From the NCBI GenBank assembly GCA_963702305.1, contig CAVPBX010000011.1, positions 243,594 through 307,593 of the forward strand: 64,000 bases of DNA, in the 5' to 3' direction. This stretch comes from PALSA-693 sp963702305 (GTDB taxonomy: Bacteria > Actinomycetota > Acidimicrobiia > Acidimicrobiales > Palsa-688). Every line of letters begins with the position of its first letter. Positions within the stretch are counted from its first letter, which is position 1. This document shows positions 41,872-50,590 of the stretch, in pieces. The notes below the pieces were generated by a model, which saw only the letters and a list, made by a program, of their open reading frames with translations, was not told the origin of the DNA and ran no database searches. Both the position numbers and the translations under genes were made by a program.

Positions 41872-42167
41872 CCGGCGTGTCGCCTCCAAGCGCCGGTCCG
41901 CGGTGCGGCCGATCACCCGGGCCAGGGCCACCAGTACGAACGCCAGCCCGAAGGCTTCCAGCACCTGGTGCCAGCCCCACCCCAGCGCCACCGCCATGAC
42001 CAGCTCGATCCCTGCTGGCCAAGTAGGGGCAGGCCCCACCAGCTCCGGAGCCGGCGCCGGAACGCCACCACCGCCAGGGCCGCGCCGAGCAGCACGAAGA
42101 ACAACGGCCCGTAGCCGAGGGCGATGACGCAGAACAGCCCGACCAGGCCACACAAGAAGTAGAACAC
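41869..42167 (-). CDS. small two- to three-helix membrane protein (frameshifted)
   Basis: From GTG 42167 one frame gives FYFLCGLVGLFCVIALGYGP and LFFVLLGAALAVVAFRRRL. A shift near 42,020 is needed to continue with AGIELVMAVALGWGWHQVLE and AFGLAFVLVALARVIGRTAD to a stop at 41869. Both halves are strongly hydrophobic and fit together as a protein of about 98 residues. A TAAAAT -10 box lies ten bases upstream of the start. No family is recognised. Confidence 0.5.
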
Positions 42168-42229
42168 GGAAGCCGGAATTTTAGCGGACCCGCTCTTGCC
42201 CCGACCATGATGGCGCCCTGGATCTGCCG

Positions 42230-43240
42230 GTGGTGGTGGACGGGGGGCCCGTCCCCGAGCGACTGGTGGCCCGGGCCCGGCGGCGGGTCGATGTGGCCGC
42301 CGGACCGCTGGCCTCGGCGACGGTGGCCGAGCTAAGGCCCGACATCCCGCGCTCGATCGGCGTGGTCGGCGCCCCAGCGGCGGCCGCCGAGGTGGCCCGC
42401 CAGCTGCACCGCTCCGGGCTACCGGTGACGGTGTACAGCGACCTGCCCGTGGACGTGGAAGCCGGCATCGAGGTCGACCGTATCAGCGATACCGGGCCGC
42501 CGATCGACGCGGCTGACTCCTTGCTGGACCTGATCGGCCACACCCCGCTGGTCCGGATGGACCGGATCGGCGCGACCTGTCCGGGCAGTTGTTCGCCAAG
42601 CTGGAGTTCCTCAACCCCGGCGGCAGCATCAAGGACCGACCCGCCTTGGCCATGGTGGAAGCCGCCGAGCGGGACGGCTTGTTGACGCGGGGTGGCACCA
42701 TCGTCGAGCCGACCTCGGGCAACACCGGGGTGGGACTGGCGATCGTGGCCGCTCGCCGCGGCTATCGCTGCATTTTCACCATGCCGGACAAGATCGCCGG
42801 CGAGAAGGTGGCCCTGCTGCGGGCCTACGGCGCCGAGGGGGCGGTCCGCCCGACCGCGGTCGACCCGGAGCACCCCGATTCGTACTACTCGGTGGCCCGC
42901 CGGCTGACCGAGACCACGCCGGGCGCGGTCATGCCCAACCAGTACGCCAATCCCCACAACCCGGAGGCCCACGAGCGCACGACCGGGCCGGAGCTTCGCG
43001 GCGCCAATCGGCCGGGCGCATCACCCATCTGGTCGCCAGCATCGGGACCGGGGGGACGATCACCGGGGTGGGGCGGTATCTCAAGGCCCAGAATCCCGCC
43101 ATCCAGATCATCGGGGCCGACCCCGAGGGGTCGGTGTACTCCGGCGGGCAGGGCCGCCCCTACCTGGTCGAAGGCATCGGCGAGGACTTCTGGCCGGCGA
43201 CCTACGACCGCCAGATCGCCGACCGGGTCAACCTCGCCGA
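42230..43240 (+). CDS. cystathionine beta-synthase / cysteine synthase-like, broken and chimeric at 3' end
   Basis: SLLDLIGHTPLVRMDRIGA (one frame), LFAKLEFLNPGGSIKDRPAL with the PLP Lys and EPTSGNTGVGLAIVAARRGY (second frame), then AGRITHLVASIGTGGTITGV and YLVEGIGEDFWPATYDRQIA (third frame) together spell a fold-type II PLP enzyme of the CBS type. One-base shifts are needed near 42,572 and 42,990-43,010. Before it, in the first frame, about 85 residues (SIGVVGAPAAAAEVARQLHR) form an unexplained N-terminal extension with no clear start. At about 43,240 the sequence turns into an ABC ATPase of another organism, so the C-terminal half (with any CBS domains) is absent. Confidence 0.75.
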
Positions 43241-43406
43241 CGAGCCTACCGGTAACCTTAACTCCCGGCAGGGCGAAGAGATCATGGAACTGTTCAAACA
43301 ACTCAATAACGAAGGCGTCACCATCATCCAGGTTACCCACTCGGAGAAGAATGCCGCCTACGGTACCCATATTATCAACCTGCTGGACGGACGAGTGGAA
43401 CTGTGA
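43241..43406 (+). CDS. ABC transporter ATP-binding protein, C-terminal end only
   Basis: LADEPTGNLNSRQGEEIMEL is Walker B plus D-loop and VTHSEKNAAYG the H-loop of a MacB/LolD-type ATPase. It ends LLDGRVEL. The first two thirds, including Walker A, are missing because the block A/B join falls in front of it. Lower GC and codon use match block B. It is followed by a TolC-like gene, the usual outer-membrane partner of such exporters. Confidence 0.8.
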
Positions 43407-43439
43407 AAATATAAATATAGCAGCAAATAAAGAAAGATT

Positions 43440-44927
43440 ATGACCATGCAACGACCATTAATAGGAATAGCCACAGCATCGTTTATCCTGTTGCTCCTCC
43501 AACATTCCGCTACCGCCCAGACAAAAGGCGCCGACAGCCTCACCAGCCAGATAAGTTCCGGCCCCGCAGTAACGTATACGATCCAGCAGTGTATCGACAG
43601 CGCCATAATGAACAACGCAAACGTCAAAGTGACCGAATTCATCGCCCGCACCGCCCAGGCCAATCTCCTCGGGCAAATTGGCACCGCGCTGCCGACCCTT
43701 AGCGGCTACGGTCAGTTCATCAATAATGGCGGTAGGTCGGTCAATACCGTTACCTATACCTATGTCACGGAGAATTACAATCAGGGCTATGGACAGGTAT
43801 ACGGCAATTGGACACTCTTCAATGGATTCAGCATTCACAATTTCATCAAACAATACTCGCTTGCTTACCAGGCCGACAAAAAAGACTGGCAATATCAAAA
43901 GGACCTGATAACCATCACGATCATCCAGGACTACCTGGCGATTCTGGGCACGGAAGAACAGTTGGACCTCGCGGAGCGACAAGCCGCCGATGTCCGTCAC
44001 AAGGCTGACCTTATGAGCATCCAGGACAGCCTCGGTGCTATCGCACACAGCGCAATGACAGATCAATTAGCCTTGCTGAATACCAGCGAGCTCACGATCG
44101 TCAACACCAAGAATACCTTGGAACAAGGTAAGCTCAAACTGTCGCAGGATATGAACATCCCCTACTCGCCAAATATGGACGTCGCAAAGATCAACATCGA
44201 CCCGACACCTGTAATCTACAATGCATCGGTCGACCAGGTCTATCAGAACGCGACACATAATATCGCCTCCATTCAAGCCGCGGAACTGCACGTGGAAAGC
44301 GCCAGAAAGGGAGTAGCCGCCGCCAAAGGGAATATGACCCCAACCCTGGCGCTGACCTATAACGTCCAATCCAACATTTCCACAGCTGCAACGACAACCG
44401 CATCGCTCGGACAAACCTACTACCAGGATGGCTCATACGTAAACATCGGCGGAACGCAGACGTTCGTCAACTATCCCACCGCCATTCCCGGAGCCACCAA
44501 AGGCGTCCCCTTCAATACCCAGTTCAAGAACAACGTTCAAACCTATCTCGGCCTGACCTTACAAATCCCTATTCTCAACCAGCTGAGATACAGGACCGCG
44601 TATAAAAACGCCATCGTCCTCCGGGACCAGGCCATTTTTAATCAAAAGACCACGAACGCCATTCTGCGCCAGAATGTAGAATCCGGCTACGTTGCCATGA
44701 TGCAGAATTTCCGGACCTACAACATAACATACAAAGAAGTGCAGAACTACGAAGAATCCTTTCGCGAAGCCTCGATCCAATATCAAAACGGCTACATCAA
44801 CTCCCTTAACTATGTCATCTATAACACCAACAAGAACTACTCCGAGCTTAACCTGATCGCCGCCAAATACAGCTACATCCTGTCCACCAAGGTACTCGAC
44901 TATTACCAGGGCACGCTGACCTGGTAA
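43440..44927 (+). CDS. TolC-like outer-membrane efflux protein
   Basis: A 495-residue protein with a signal peptide (LIGIATASFILLLLQHSATA, cleavage before QTKG). TYTIQQCIDSAIMNNANVKV opens the first OEP repeat (alternating coiled coils and strands). The second repeat begins near residue 240. Such proteins form the trimeric channel of tripartite exporters. The preceding ABC ATPase fragment suggests a MacB-type efflux operon. Length and order fit the Bacteroidota OEP family. Confidence 0.85.
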   Translation: MTMQRPLIGIATASFILLLLQHSATAQTKGADSLTSQISSGPAVTYTIQQCIDSAIMNNANVKVTEFIARTAQANLLGQIGTALPTLSGYGQFINNGGRSVNTVTYTYVTENYNQGYGQVYGNWTLFNGFSIHNFIKQYSLAYQADKKDWQYQKDLITITIIQDYLAILGTEEQLDLAERQAADVRHKADLMSIQDSLGAIAHSAMTDQLALLNTSELTIVNTKNTLEQGKLKLSQDMNIPYSPNMDVAKINIDPTPVIYNASVDQVYQNATHNIASIQAAELHVESARKGVAAAKGNMTPTLALTYNVQSNISTAATTTASLGQTYYQDGSYVNIGGTQTFVNYPTAIPGATKGVPFNTQFKNNVQTYLGLTLQIPILNQLRYRTAYKNAIVLRDQAIFNQKTTNAILRQNVESGYVAMMQNFRTYNITYKEVQNYEESFREASIQYQNGYINSLNYVIYNTNKNYSELNLIAAKYSYILSTKVLDYYQGTLTW

Positions 44928-44974
44928 ACGCCCGGCACACTCCGACCCCAACGCCACCGTCGCCTGGCCACGCC

Positions 44975-45988
44975 TCAACGTCTTAGCCACTCTCCCAGCA
45001 GAGTGGCTATTTTTTTCCCTTCCACTATAAATCCATCATGCCCATACGCCGAATCGATCTCCACCAGCTCCGCGTCGGGCAAATGCGCCACCATAAACAA
45101 CTGCTCCTCCACCGGACAAAGGATATCACCCGTCACCCCGACCAACAATGTTCTCTGATCGATCTCCTGCAACACCGTTTCCAGCCTCCCCCCACGCCCT
45201 CTTGCGAGCTGATGACTATCCATGGCCTTCGTCAGCAGCCAGTACGAATAAGCATGGAACCGGCTGGTCAGCTTATCCCCCTGATACTGGATATAGGAAG
45301 CCGCCCGGTACCCATCCAGCTTTTCCCGGTCCGGGTCTGTCTGCGTCTGTACCATTATCCCATAATTCCGATACGTAAGTATCCCTATCGCCCGCGCCGC
45401 CTTCAACCCGCGGCGGCCCGCTTCCGGCGTTGGCAAGACCCAACTCGGATCAGCCTCGATCGCCAACCGCTGCGCCGTATGCACCGCAATCCCCCAGGCG
45501 CTCTCCGCCGCCGACGTGGCGATCAGGAACAATTTGCCGATCACCTCCTTTTCCATCACCGCCCACTCCAAAACCTGGTACCCGCCCATGCTACCACCCA
45601 TCAGCAATTGGATCTTCTCAAGACCCAGATGTTTCCTCAGCAGGATATGCGCCTTCACCATGTCCCGGATCGTCACCACCGGAAATTGCCCAAAGTAAGG
45701 CTCCCCCGTCCGCGGATCGATACTCAGCGGACCCGAGCTCCCATAACAAGACCCCAGGATATTGGCACAAACAATAAGATAGTCCTGCGGCCGGACCGCC
45801 CCGTCCTCCCCCACCACCCCCGGCCACCACTGCGCCACATCCGAATTCGCCGTCAGCGCATGACAGACCCATACGACATTACTCTTATCCGCATTAAGCT
45901 GACCATATACATGATAGGCGATCGTGATCCCGGGCAGCACCGCACCCCCTTCCAATTCGAACGGATGATCATATTGAAAATAATTCAT
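44975..45988 (-). CDS. metX: homoserine O-acetyltransferase
   Basis: A 337-residue alpha/beta-hydrolase-fold acyltransferase. VWVCHALTANSDVAQWWPG, CANILGSCYGSSGP and the nucleophile elbow LMGGSMGGYQVLEW identify MetX. The catalytic Asp is in VTGDILCPVEEQ and His in AYGHDGFIVE. It transfers acetyl (or succinyl) to homoserine, the first step of methionine synthesis. It is divergent from an OsmC gene; the sulfhydrylase gene lies beyond. No SD site, as usual in Bacteroidota. Confidence 0.92.
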   Translation of the reverse strand: MNYFQYDHPFELEGGAVLPGITIAYHVYGQLNADKSNVVWVCHALTANSDVAQWWPGVVGEDGAVRPQDYLIVCANILGSCYGSSGPLSIDPRTGEPYFGQFPVVTIRDMVKAHILLRKHLGLEKIQLLMGGSMGGYQVLEWAVMEKEVIGKLFLIATSAAESAWGIAVHTAQRLAIEADPSWVLPTPEAGRRGLKAARAIGILTYRNYGIMVQTQTDPDREKLDGYRAASYIQYQGDKLTSRFHAYSYWLLTKAMDSHQLARGRGGRLETVLQEIDQRTLLVGVTGDILCPVEEQLFMVAHLPDAELVEIDSAYGHDGFIVEGKKIATLLGEWLRR

Positions 45989-46009
45989 GGGGCCAATTAT
46001 TCATTTGGA

Positions 46010-46042
46010 TTGCAAAATAAGCGCTTACCTGCCGTACTTTTG
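46010..46042 (+). promoter_or_regulatory. Bacteroidota-type promoter of the OsmC gene
   Basis: TTG (46010-46012) and TACTTTTG (46035-46042), 22 bases apart, match the -33 TTG / -7 TAnnTTTG pattern of Bacteroidota. The ATG at 46059 follows closely. Confidence 0.5.
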
Positions 46043-46058
46043 CAAAAATAGTAGATAT

Positions 46059-46481
46059 ATGGTCAGGATTGAACTCACCCGGGTTGAAGGCGATTTCGGC
46101 TTCGAAGCCAAAGACGCCTATGGACACATCGCACGAATGGACAGCAGCCCCGAGACCGGAGGTCAGGATTTCGGCATCCGCCCCATGCAGATGTTGCTCA
46201 TGGGCCTGGGCGGCTGCAGCGGGATCGACATCATCTCGATCCTCAGGAAACAACGGCAGACCGTCGACGGCTTTCGCATGATCATCGACGGCGACCGCGA
46301 AAAAGGAAAAGACCCCACCCTCTGGGAAAAAGTACACGTCATCTTCGAACTGAAAGGCGAAATCAATGAAGATAAGGCAAAGAAGGCGTGCGAACTATCG
46401 ATGGACAAATATTGTTCAGTAGCAGCCACCCTGCGCGAAGCCCACTGCAAGATCACCTGGGAAATGCGCATAATTCAATAA
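46059..46481 (+). CDS. OsmC/Ohr family peroxiredoxin-like protein
   Basis: From ATG 46059, 140 residues. The two catalytic cysteines are in LMGLGGCSGIDIISIL and MDKYCSVAATL, the usual OsmC positions. These proteins reduce organic hydroperoxides. Placement between metX and a homocysteine-forming enzyme is recurrent in Bacteroidota as far as I recall, and suggests a link to sulfur metabolism. Confidence 0.82.
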   Translation: MVRIELTRVEGDFGFEAKDAYGHIARMDSSPETGGQDFGIRPMQMLLMGLGGCSGIDIISILRKQRQTVDGFRMIIDGDREKGKDPTLWEKVHVIFELKGEINEDKAKKACELSMDKYCSVAATLREAHCKITWEMRIIQ

Positions 46482-46597
46482 AATGCGCATAAACTCTTCA
46501 AAGGCTCTCAACCACTATCACCCGCCGCTATCAACAAACACCATCCGCCGTCATCATCACGAAACACCACCCACCACCATCACATAACCGAATTACC

Positions 46598-47758
46598 ATG
46601 TCTTCACACCGCATCACCCAAGCCATCCGCATCCGCGCCGACCAAACTCCTGAAAAGGAACACTCCTCCCCGCTCTTCCTTACCAGCAGCTTTTGCTATG
46701 ACGATGCCGAGGAGATGCGCGCCGTCTTCGCCGACGAAAAAGAAGCATATATCTATAGCCGTTTCAGCAATCCCACCGTCCAGGAATTCACCGACCGCCT
46801 CTGCGCCCTCGAAGGCGCGGAAGCCGGCTTCGCCACCGCCTCCGGCATGGCCGCCGTCGTCGCCTCCTTCCTTAGCTTGCTCAAACAAGGCGACCACCTG
46901 CTGTCCTGTAACGCCATCTTCGGCAGCACCCATACCATCATTACAAAATACCTCCCCAAATATGGCATCGAATACAGCTATGTCGATGCCTCCGATCCCA
47001 AAACCTGGGAATCCGCCATCCGGCCCAATACCAAAATGATCTACCTGGAAACACCCACCAATCCGGGTTTGGATATTATTGACCTTGAAGCAGCCGCCGC
47101 CCTAGCCCGTAAGCACAACCTGATCCTCAACGTCGACAACTGCTTCGCAACCCCCATCGGTCAAACCCCCGTTCAATACGGCGCCGACCTCGTCGTCCAC
47201 TCTGCGACCAAATGGATCGACGGCCAGGGCCGTGTCCTCGGCGGAGCCGTCCTCGGAAAAAAGGAGCTGATCAAAGAGATCTACCTGTTCTGCCGCAGCA
47301 CCGGCCCCTCCCTCTCCCCCTTCAACGCCTGGATCCTCAGCAGAAGCCTTGAGACCCTCGATGTCCGCATGGAACGACATTCCGCCAACGCCCTCCACAT
47401 CGCGAAAGCGCTCGAATCCCATCCCGCGATCGCCAACCTCAAATATCCCTTCCTCCCCAGCCACCCGCAATACGAAATTGCCAAACGCCAGATGCACAAC
47501 GGCGGCGGCATCGTCTGCTTCGAGCTGAAAGGCGGCCTCGCCAGCGGCCGCAACTTCCTCGACAAGCTAAAGATGCTAAGCCTGACCGCCAATCTCGGCG
47601 ATACCCGCAGCATCGCCTCCCACCCGGCCAGTACCACCCACGCCAAGCTCACCCCCGCCGAACGCGCAGCCGCCGGCATCAGCGACGGCCTCATCCGGAT
47701 CTCCGTTGGCCTCGAACACCGGGACGATATCCTGCAGGACATCCTGCAGGCCCTGTAG
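46598..47758 (+). CDS. trans-sulfuration PLP enzyme, probable O-acyl-homoserine sulfhydrylase
   Basis: A 386-residue Cys/Met-metabolism PLP enzyme. YSRFSNPTVQEFTDRLCALE is the family start motif. ETPTNPGLDIIDL and NVDNCFATPIGQTP (where many relatives have NTF) precede the PLP Lys in VVHSATKWIDGQGRVLGG. With metX upstream, direct sulfhydrylation to homocysteine is the most likely reaction; cystathionine gamma-synthase or methionine gamma-lyase remain possible. The 110 bases before it are a CA-rich low-complexity stretch. Confidence 0.88.
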   Translation: MSSHRITQAIRIRADQTPEKEHSSPLFLTSSFCYDDAEEMRAVFADEKEAYIYSRFSNPTVQEFTDRLCALEGAEAGFATASGMAAVVASFLSLLKQGDHLLSCNAIFGSTHTIITKYLPKYGIEYSYVDASDPKTWESAIRPNTKMIYLETPTNPGLDIIDLEAAAALARKHNLILNVDNCFATPIGQTPVQYGADLVVHSATKWIDGQGRVLGGAVLGKKELIKEIYLFCRSTGPSLSPFNAWILSRSLETLDVRMERHSANALHIAKALESHPAIANLKYPFLPSHPQYEIAKRQMHNGGGIVCFELKGGLASGRNFLDKLKMLSLTANLGDTRSIASHPASTTHAKLTPAERAAAGISDGLIRISVGLEHRDDILQDILQAL

Positions 47759-47763
47759 CGCCG

Positions 47764-49104
47764 CTACTCCCCCCAGATCTCTCCCTGCCCCTTCAACCAA
47801 TCCTTCACCAGCTCGGTCGTTACCGACTTCGGTCTTTCGATCGGGAAACCAAGCGCCCGGTCCCAGCAAAGACTGGCCAACACTCCCAACGCCCGGCTAA
47901 CGCCAAACAAGACCGTATAGAACTCATATTCGATCAATCCATAATGTACCAGCAACGCGCCGCTATGCGCATCCACATTGGGCCAGGGATTCTTGATCTT
48001 CCCCAGCGATTGCAGGATCGGCGGGACCGTTTCATAAATATTCCAGACCGTCTGCACCAGCGGATCATCCGGCATGTGTTTCTTGCCAAACTCCATCTGC
48101 GCCGCGAACCGCGGATCGGTCTTCCGTAACACCGCATGACCATACCCCGGCACCACCTTCCCCTCACTCAACGTCTTTTTGACATACGCAGCGATCTGTT
48201 CCCCGGAAGGCAACTCCACCCCAAGCTCCTCCCGCATCTCCAATATCCATTTGATCACCTCCTGGTTGGCTAAGCCGTGCAAGGGTCCGGCCAATCCGTT
48301 CATCCCGGCTGCCAGACACAAATAAGGGTCGCTAAGCGCCGACCCCACCAGGTGCGTCGTATGCGCACTCACATTCCCGCCCTCATGATCTGCATGGATC
48401 GTCATATACAACCGCATCAGTTCCCGGAACGTCTCATCTTCATAGCCCAGCATATGCGCAAAATTTCCGGCCCAATCCAATAACCCATTAGGGTGGATAT
48501 GATCCTCATTCTTATACTTTCTCCGGTAGATATACGCCGCTACCCTGGGAAGCCGCGCGATCAGATCCATCGAATCATCGAAGACCGCATCCCAATAGTC
48601 TTTTTTGTTCAGCCCCTTGGAATATTTCGCCGCGAACTTGCTCTCCGTCTGAAGCGCCATAATGGCTACCACAAACTGCGTCATCGGATGCGAATCCTTC
48701 GGCAACGCCTCGATCGCCGCAAAAACATGATTCGGCACATGACTCCGCCGCTGCCAGTTCGAGGTGATCTCGTGCACATCCTCATCCGTCGGCAGCTGCC
48801 CCAGCAACATCAAATGGAACAACCCCTCCGGCAACGGCTCGGTCCCACCCTGCAAAGACTTTGGATTCGCTTTTGGTAACCGCTGCTGCAATTCGGGGAT
48901 CGAATACCCCCGGAACCGGATACCTTCCTGCGCGTCCAGCAACGAGGTCTCGGTGACCAATCCCGTAATACCGCGCATCCCCTGGTAGATCTGTGCCAAG
49001 GTCACCTCCCCGATCTTGTCATTCCCATGGTCCTTCAGTAATTCCTTGATCTCGGCAGCTACCTCGTCAGCTTTCGTTTTGAACCTTTCTTTTATAAACG
49101 ACAT
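47764..49104 (-). CDS. gltA: citrate synthase, eukaryote-like type
   Basis: I use ATG 49104 (MSFIKERFKTKADE), the start typical for Bacteroidota; an earlier ATG adds seven residues. The 446-residue protein has NHVFAAIEALPKDSHPM, HADHEGGNVSAHTTHLV, HGLANQEVIKWILEM with a catalytic His, and PGYGHAVLRKTDPRF with the second catalytic His. It condenses oxaloacetate and acetyl-CoA in the TCA cycle. The ALGFPIERPKSVTTE C-terminus is the usual one. Convergent with the sulfhydrylase gene, five bases apart. Confidence 0.93.
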   Translation of the reverse strand: MSFIKERFKTKADEVAAEIKELLKDHGNDKIGEVTLAQIYQGMRGITGLVTETSLLDAQEGIRFRGYSIPELQQRLPKANPKSLQGGTEPLPEGLFHLMLLGQLPTDEDVHEITSNWQRRSHVPNHVFAAIEALPKDSHPMTQFVVAIMALQTESKFAAKYSKGLNKKDYWDAVFDDSMDLIARLPRVAAYIYRRKYKNEDHIHPNGLLDWAGNFAHMLGYEDETFRELMRLYMTIHADHEGGNVSAHTTHLVGSALSDPYLCLAAGMNGLAGPLHGLANQEVIKWILEMREELGVELPSGEQIAAYVKKTLSEGKVVPGYGHAVLRKTDPRFAAQMEFGKKHMPDDPLVQTVWNIYETVPPILQSLGKIKNPWPNVDAHSGALLVHYGLIEYEFYTVLFGVSRALGVLASLCWDRALGFPIERPKSVTTELVKDWLKGQGEIWGE

Positions 49105-49194
49105 GTGCAGAATTTTTCGATCCACTAAATTAGGTCACGGATCGTTGAAGAGCAAATGAATTGATCCCTTTCCCATTAAAAAAGCGTTAACCCA

Positions 49195-50289
49195 CTATTT
49201 CGGCGTCTTCACATAGAAGATCCACGCCACCCCCGTGAAAATGATATTGGGTAGCCACGCCGCCAGCATCGGCGGCAGACTGCCTTTCGTAGAGAACGTT
49301 ACCGCAAACTTATCCATCACCACGAAAGTAGAGGCCATCACGATCCCTACCGCCAGGTGAAGCCCGCTCCCACCCCTGATCTTCCGCGATGCGATGATCG
49401 CCCCGATCATCGACATGATGATTACCGAAAAAGGCGTCGCATCCCGATGATATAACTCCACCTTAAACGTATTGAGCCCCTCCGCCCCCCTTATCTCTTC
49501 CATATGGATAAATTGGTGCAGTTCCGGCGTCGTCAGTTTGTCCTTCAAATAGTCATCCCGCCTCAATTCCTTGGGTTGCACATTCAGGTTGATATGCAGC
49601 GTATCCAGTCGCTTCAGCGTCTCCACCGCCCCATTGATCGTCCGCTCGATTACCGTGTTGAGCTTCCAGTCCTTTCTGATCGGGTCCCACCGGATCGTCT
49701 CCGCCTTCACCGTATAATAGACCGTATTGCCCTTCAACTTCTGCAAAAAAAAGCTGCTGGCCGTCTTGTTCGCCGTATCATAATACCGGAAATCGACAAA
49801 CGTATGCGGATCTACCCGGAGATAGTAGTTATTGTTTCGGTACGGATCGCCATTATAGGAACTGTTGCGGTCCACGTAGACCGCCTGGAAATCCGTCCTG
49901 ATCTCGTTCGCCCTGGGTACCCAATACTGGCTCGCCAGCCAGAAGATCAGCGACAGGAAAGCACCCCCGATCAGGTAAGGTCTCAACATCCGGTTATACC
50001 GCACACCCCCCGCCAGGATCGCAATGAACTCCGACCGGCCCGCCATCTTCGAGCTGAAATAGATGACGGCAATGAATACCATCAGCGGGAAGATCATCGA
50101 CATGATAAACGGAATGAACCCAATAAAATAATGCGTAACCAATTGCCAGAAACTAAGCCCCGAACGCACAAAATCATCCGCCTTTTCACTCGTATCGATC
50201 ACCACCGCAATCACCGTGATCACCAGCATCGTGAAGACAAAGGTTCCAAGGAATTTCTTTAGAATATAAGTATCAAGTAATTTGAACAT
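49195..50289 (-). CDS. LptG/LptF-type lipopolysaccharide export permease
   Basis: A 364-residue YjgP/YjgQ-family permease. MFKLLDTYILKKFLGTFVFT opens helix 1, VIYFSSKMAGRSEFIAILAG is the conserved cytoplasmic segment, a periplasmic beta-jellyroll region spans about residues 125-265, and the last helices end NIIFTGVAWIFYVKTPK. It moves LPS across the periplasm with LptB and LptC. In many Bacteroidota it follows tgt; here a glycosyltransferase gene on the other strand lies between them. Confidence 0.88.
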   Translation of the reverse strand: MFKLLDTYILKKFLGTFVFTMLVITVIAVVIDTSEKADDFVRSGLSFWQLVTHYFIGFIPFIMSMIFPLMVFIAVIYFSSKMAGRSEFIAILAGGVRYNRMLRPYLIGGAFLSLIFWLASQYWVPRANEIRTDFQAVYVDRNSSYNGDPYRNNNYYLRVDPHTFVDFRYYDTANKTASSFFLQKLKGNTVYYTVKAETIRWDPIRKDWKLNTVIERTINGAVETLKRLDTLHINLNVQPKELRRDDYLKDKLTTPELHQFIHMEEIRGAEGLNTFKVELYHRDATPFSVIIMSMIGAIIASRKIRGGSGLHLAVGIVMASTFVVMDKFAVTFSTKGSLPPMLAAWLPNIIFTGVAWIFYVKTPK

Positions 50290-50590
50290 GTCCTGTCATT
50301 CGGGCGCGAAGATAATAAGAAAGAACAAGCCCCTGCCCGCCGACCGTATTCACCGCCTCGCCTTCCGCCGCCGCCGATAACGGGATCCATAACACCGGTA
50401 GATACAATGCAATCATAATCAAGGCGCTATAAGCCGCACGCCCAGCAATCAGCCAAAAGCCGGCATCTGTTACACCTTTGTGAAACATATTCCTCACCGC
50501 ATATTACCCACTGTCCCCGGAAAGAATAACACAACCTTTTTCTTATCAGTAACGTTCTACCTTTACCCGGAAAGATACCTGGCGCAATTA
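50290..50590. other. divergent spacer between lptG and a glycosyltransferase gene
   Basis: About 300 bases with lower GC. No protein-like frame, RNA gene or repeat is seen. It must hold promoters for both flanking genes, but no consensus is clear to me. Confidence 0.4.

Noticed and set aside
46482..46597. CA-rich stretch as a regulatory RNA or repeat array
   Set aside because: Low-complexity ACCACCATCA-like sequence without a stable hairpin or exact periodicity.
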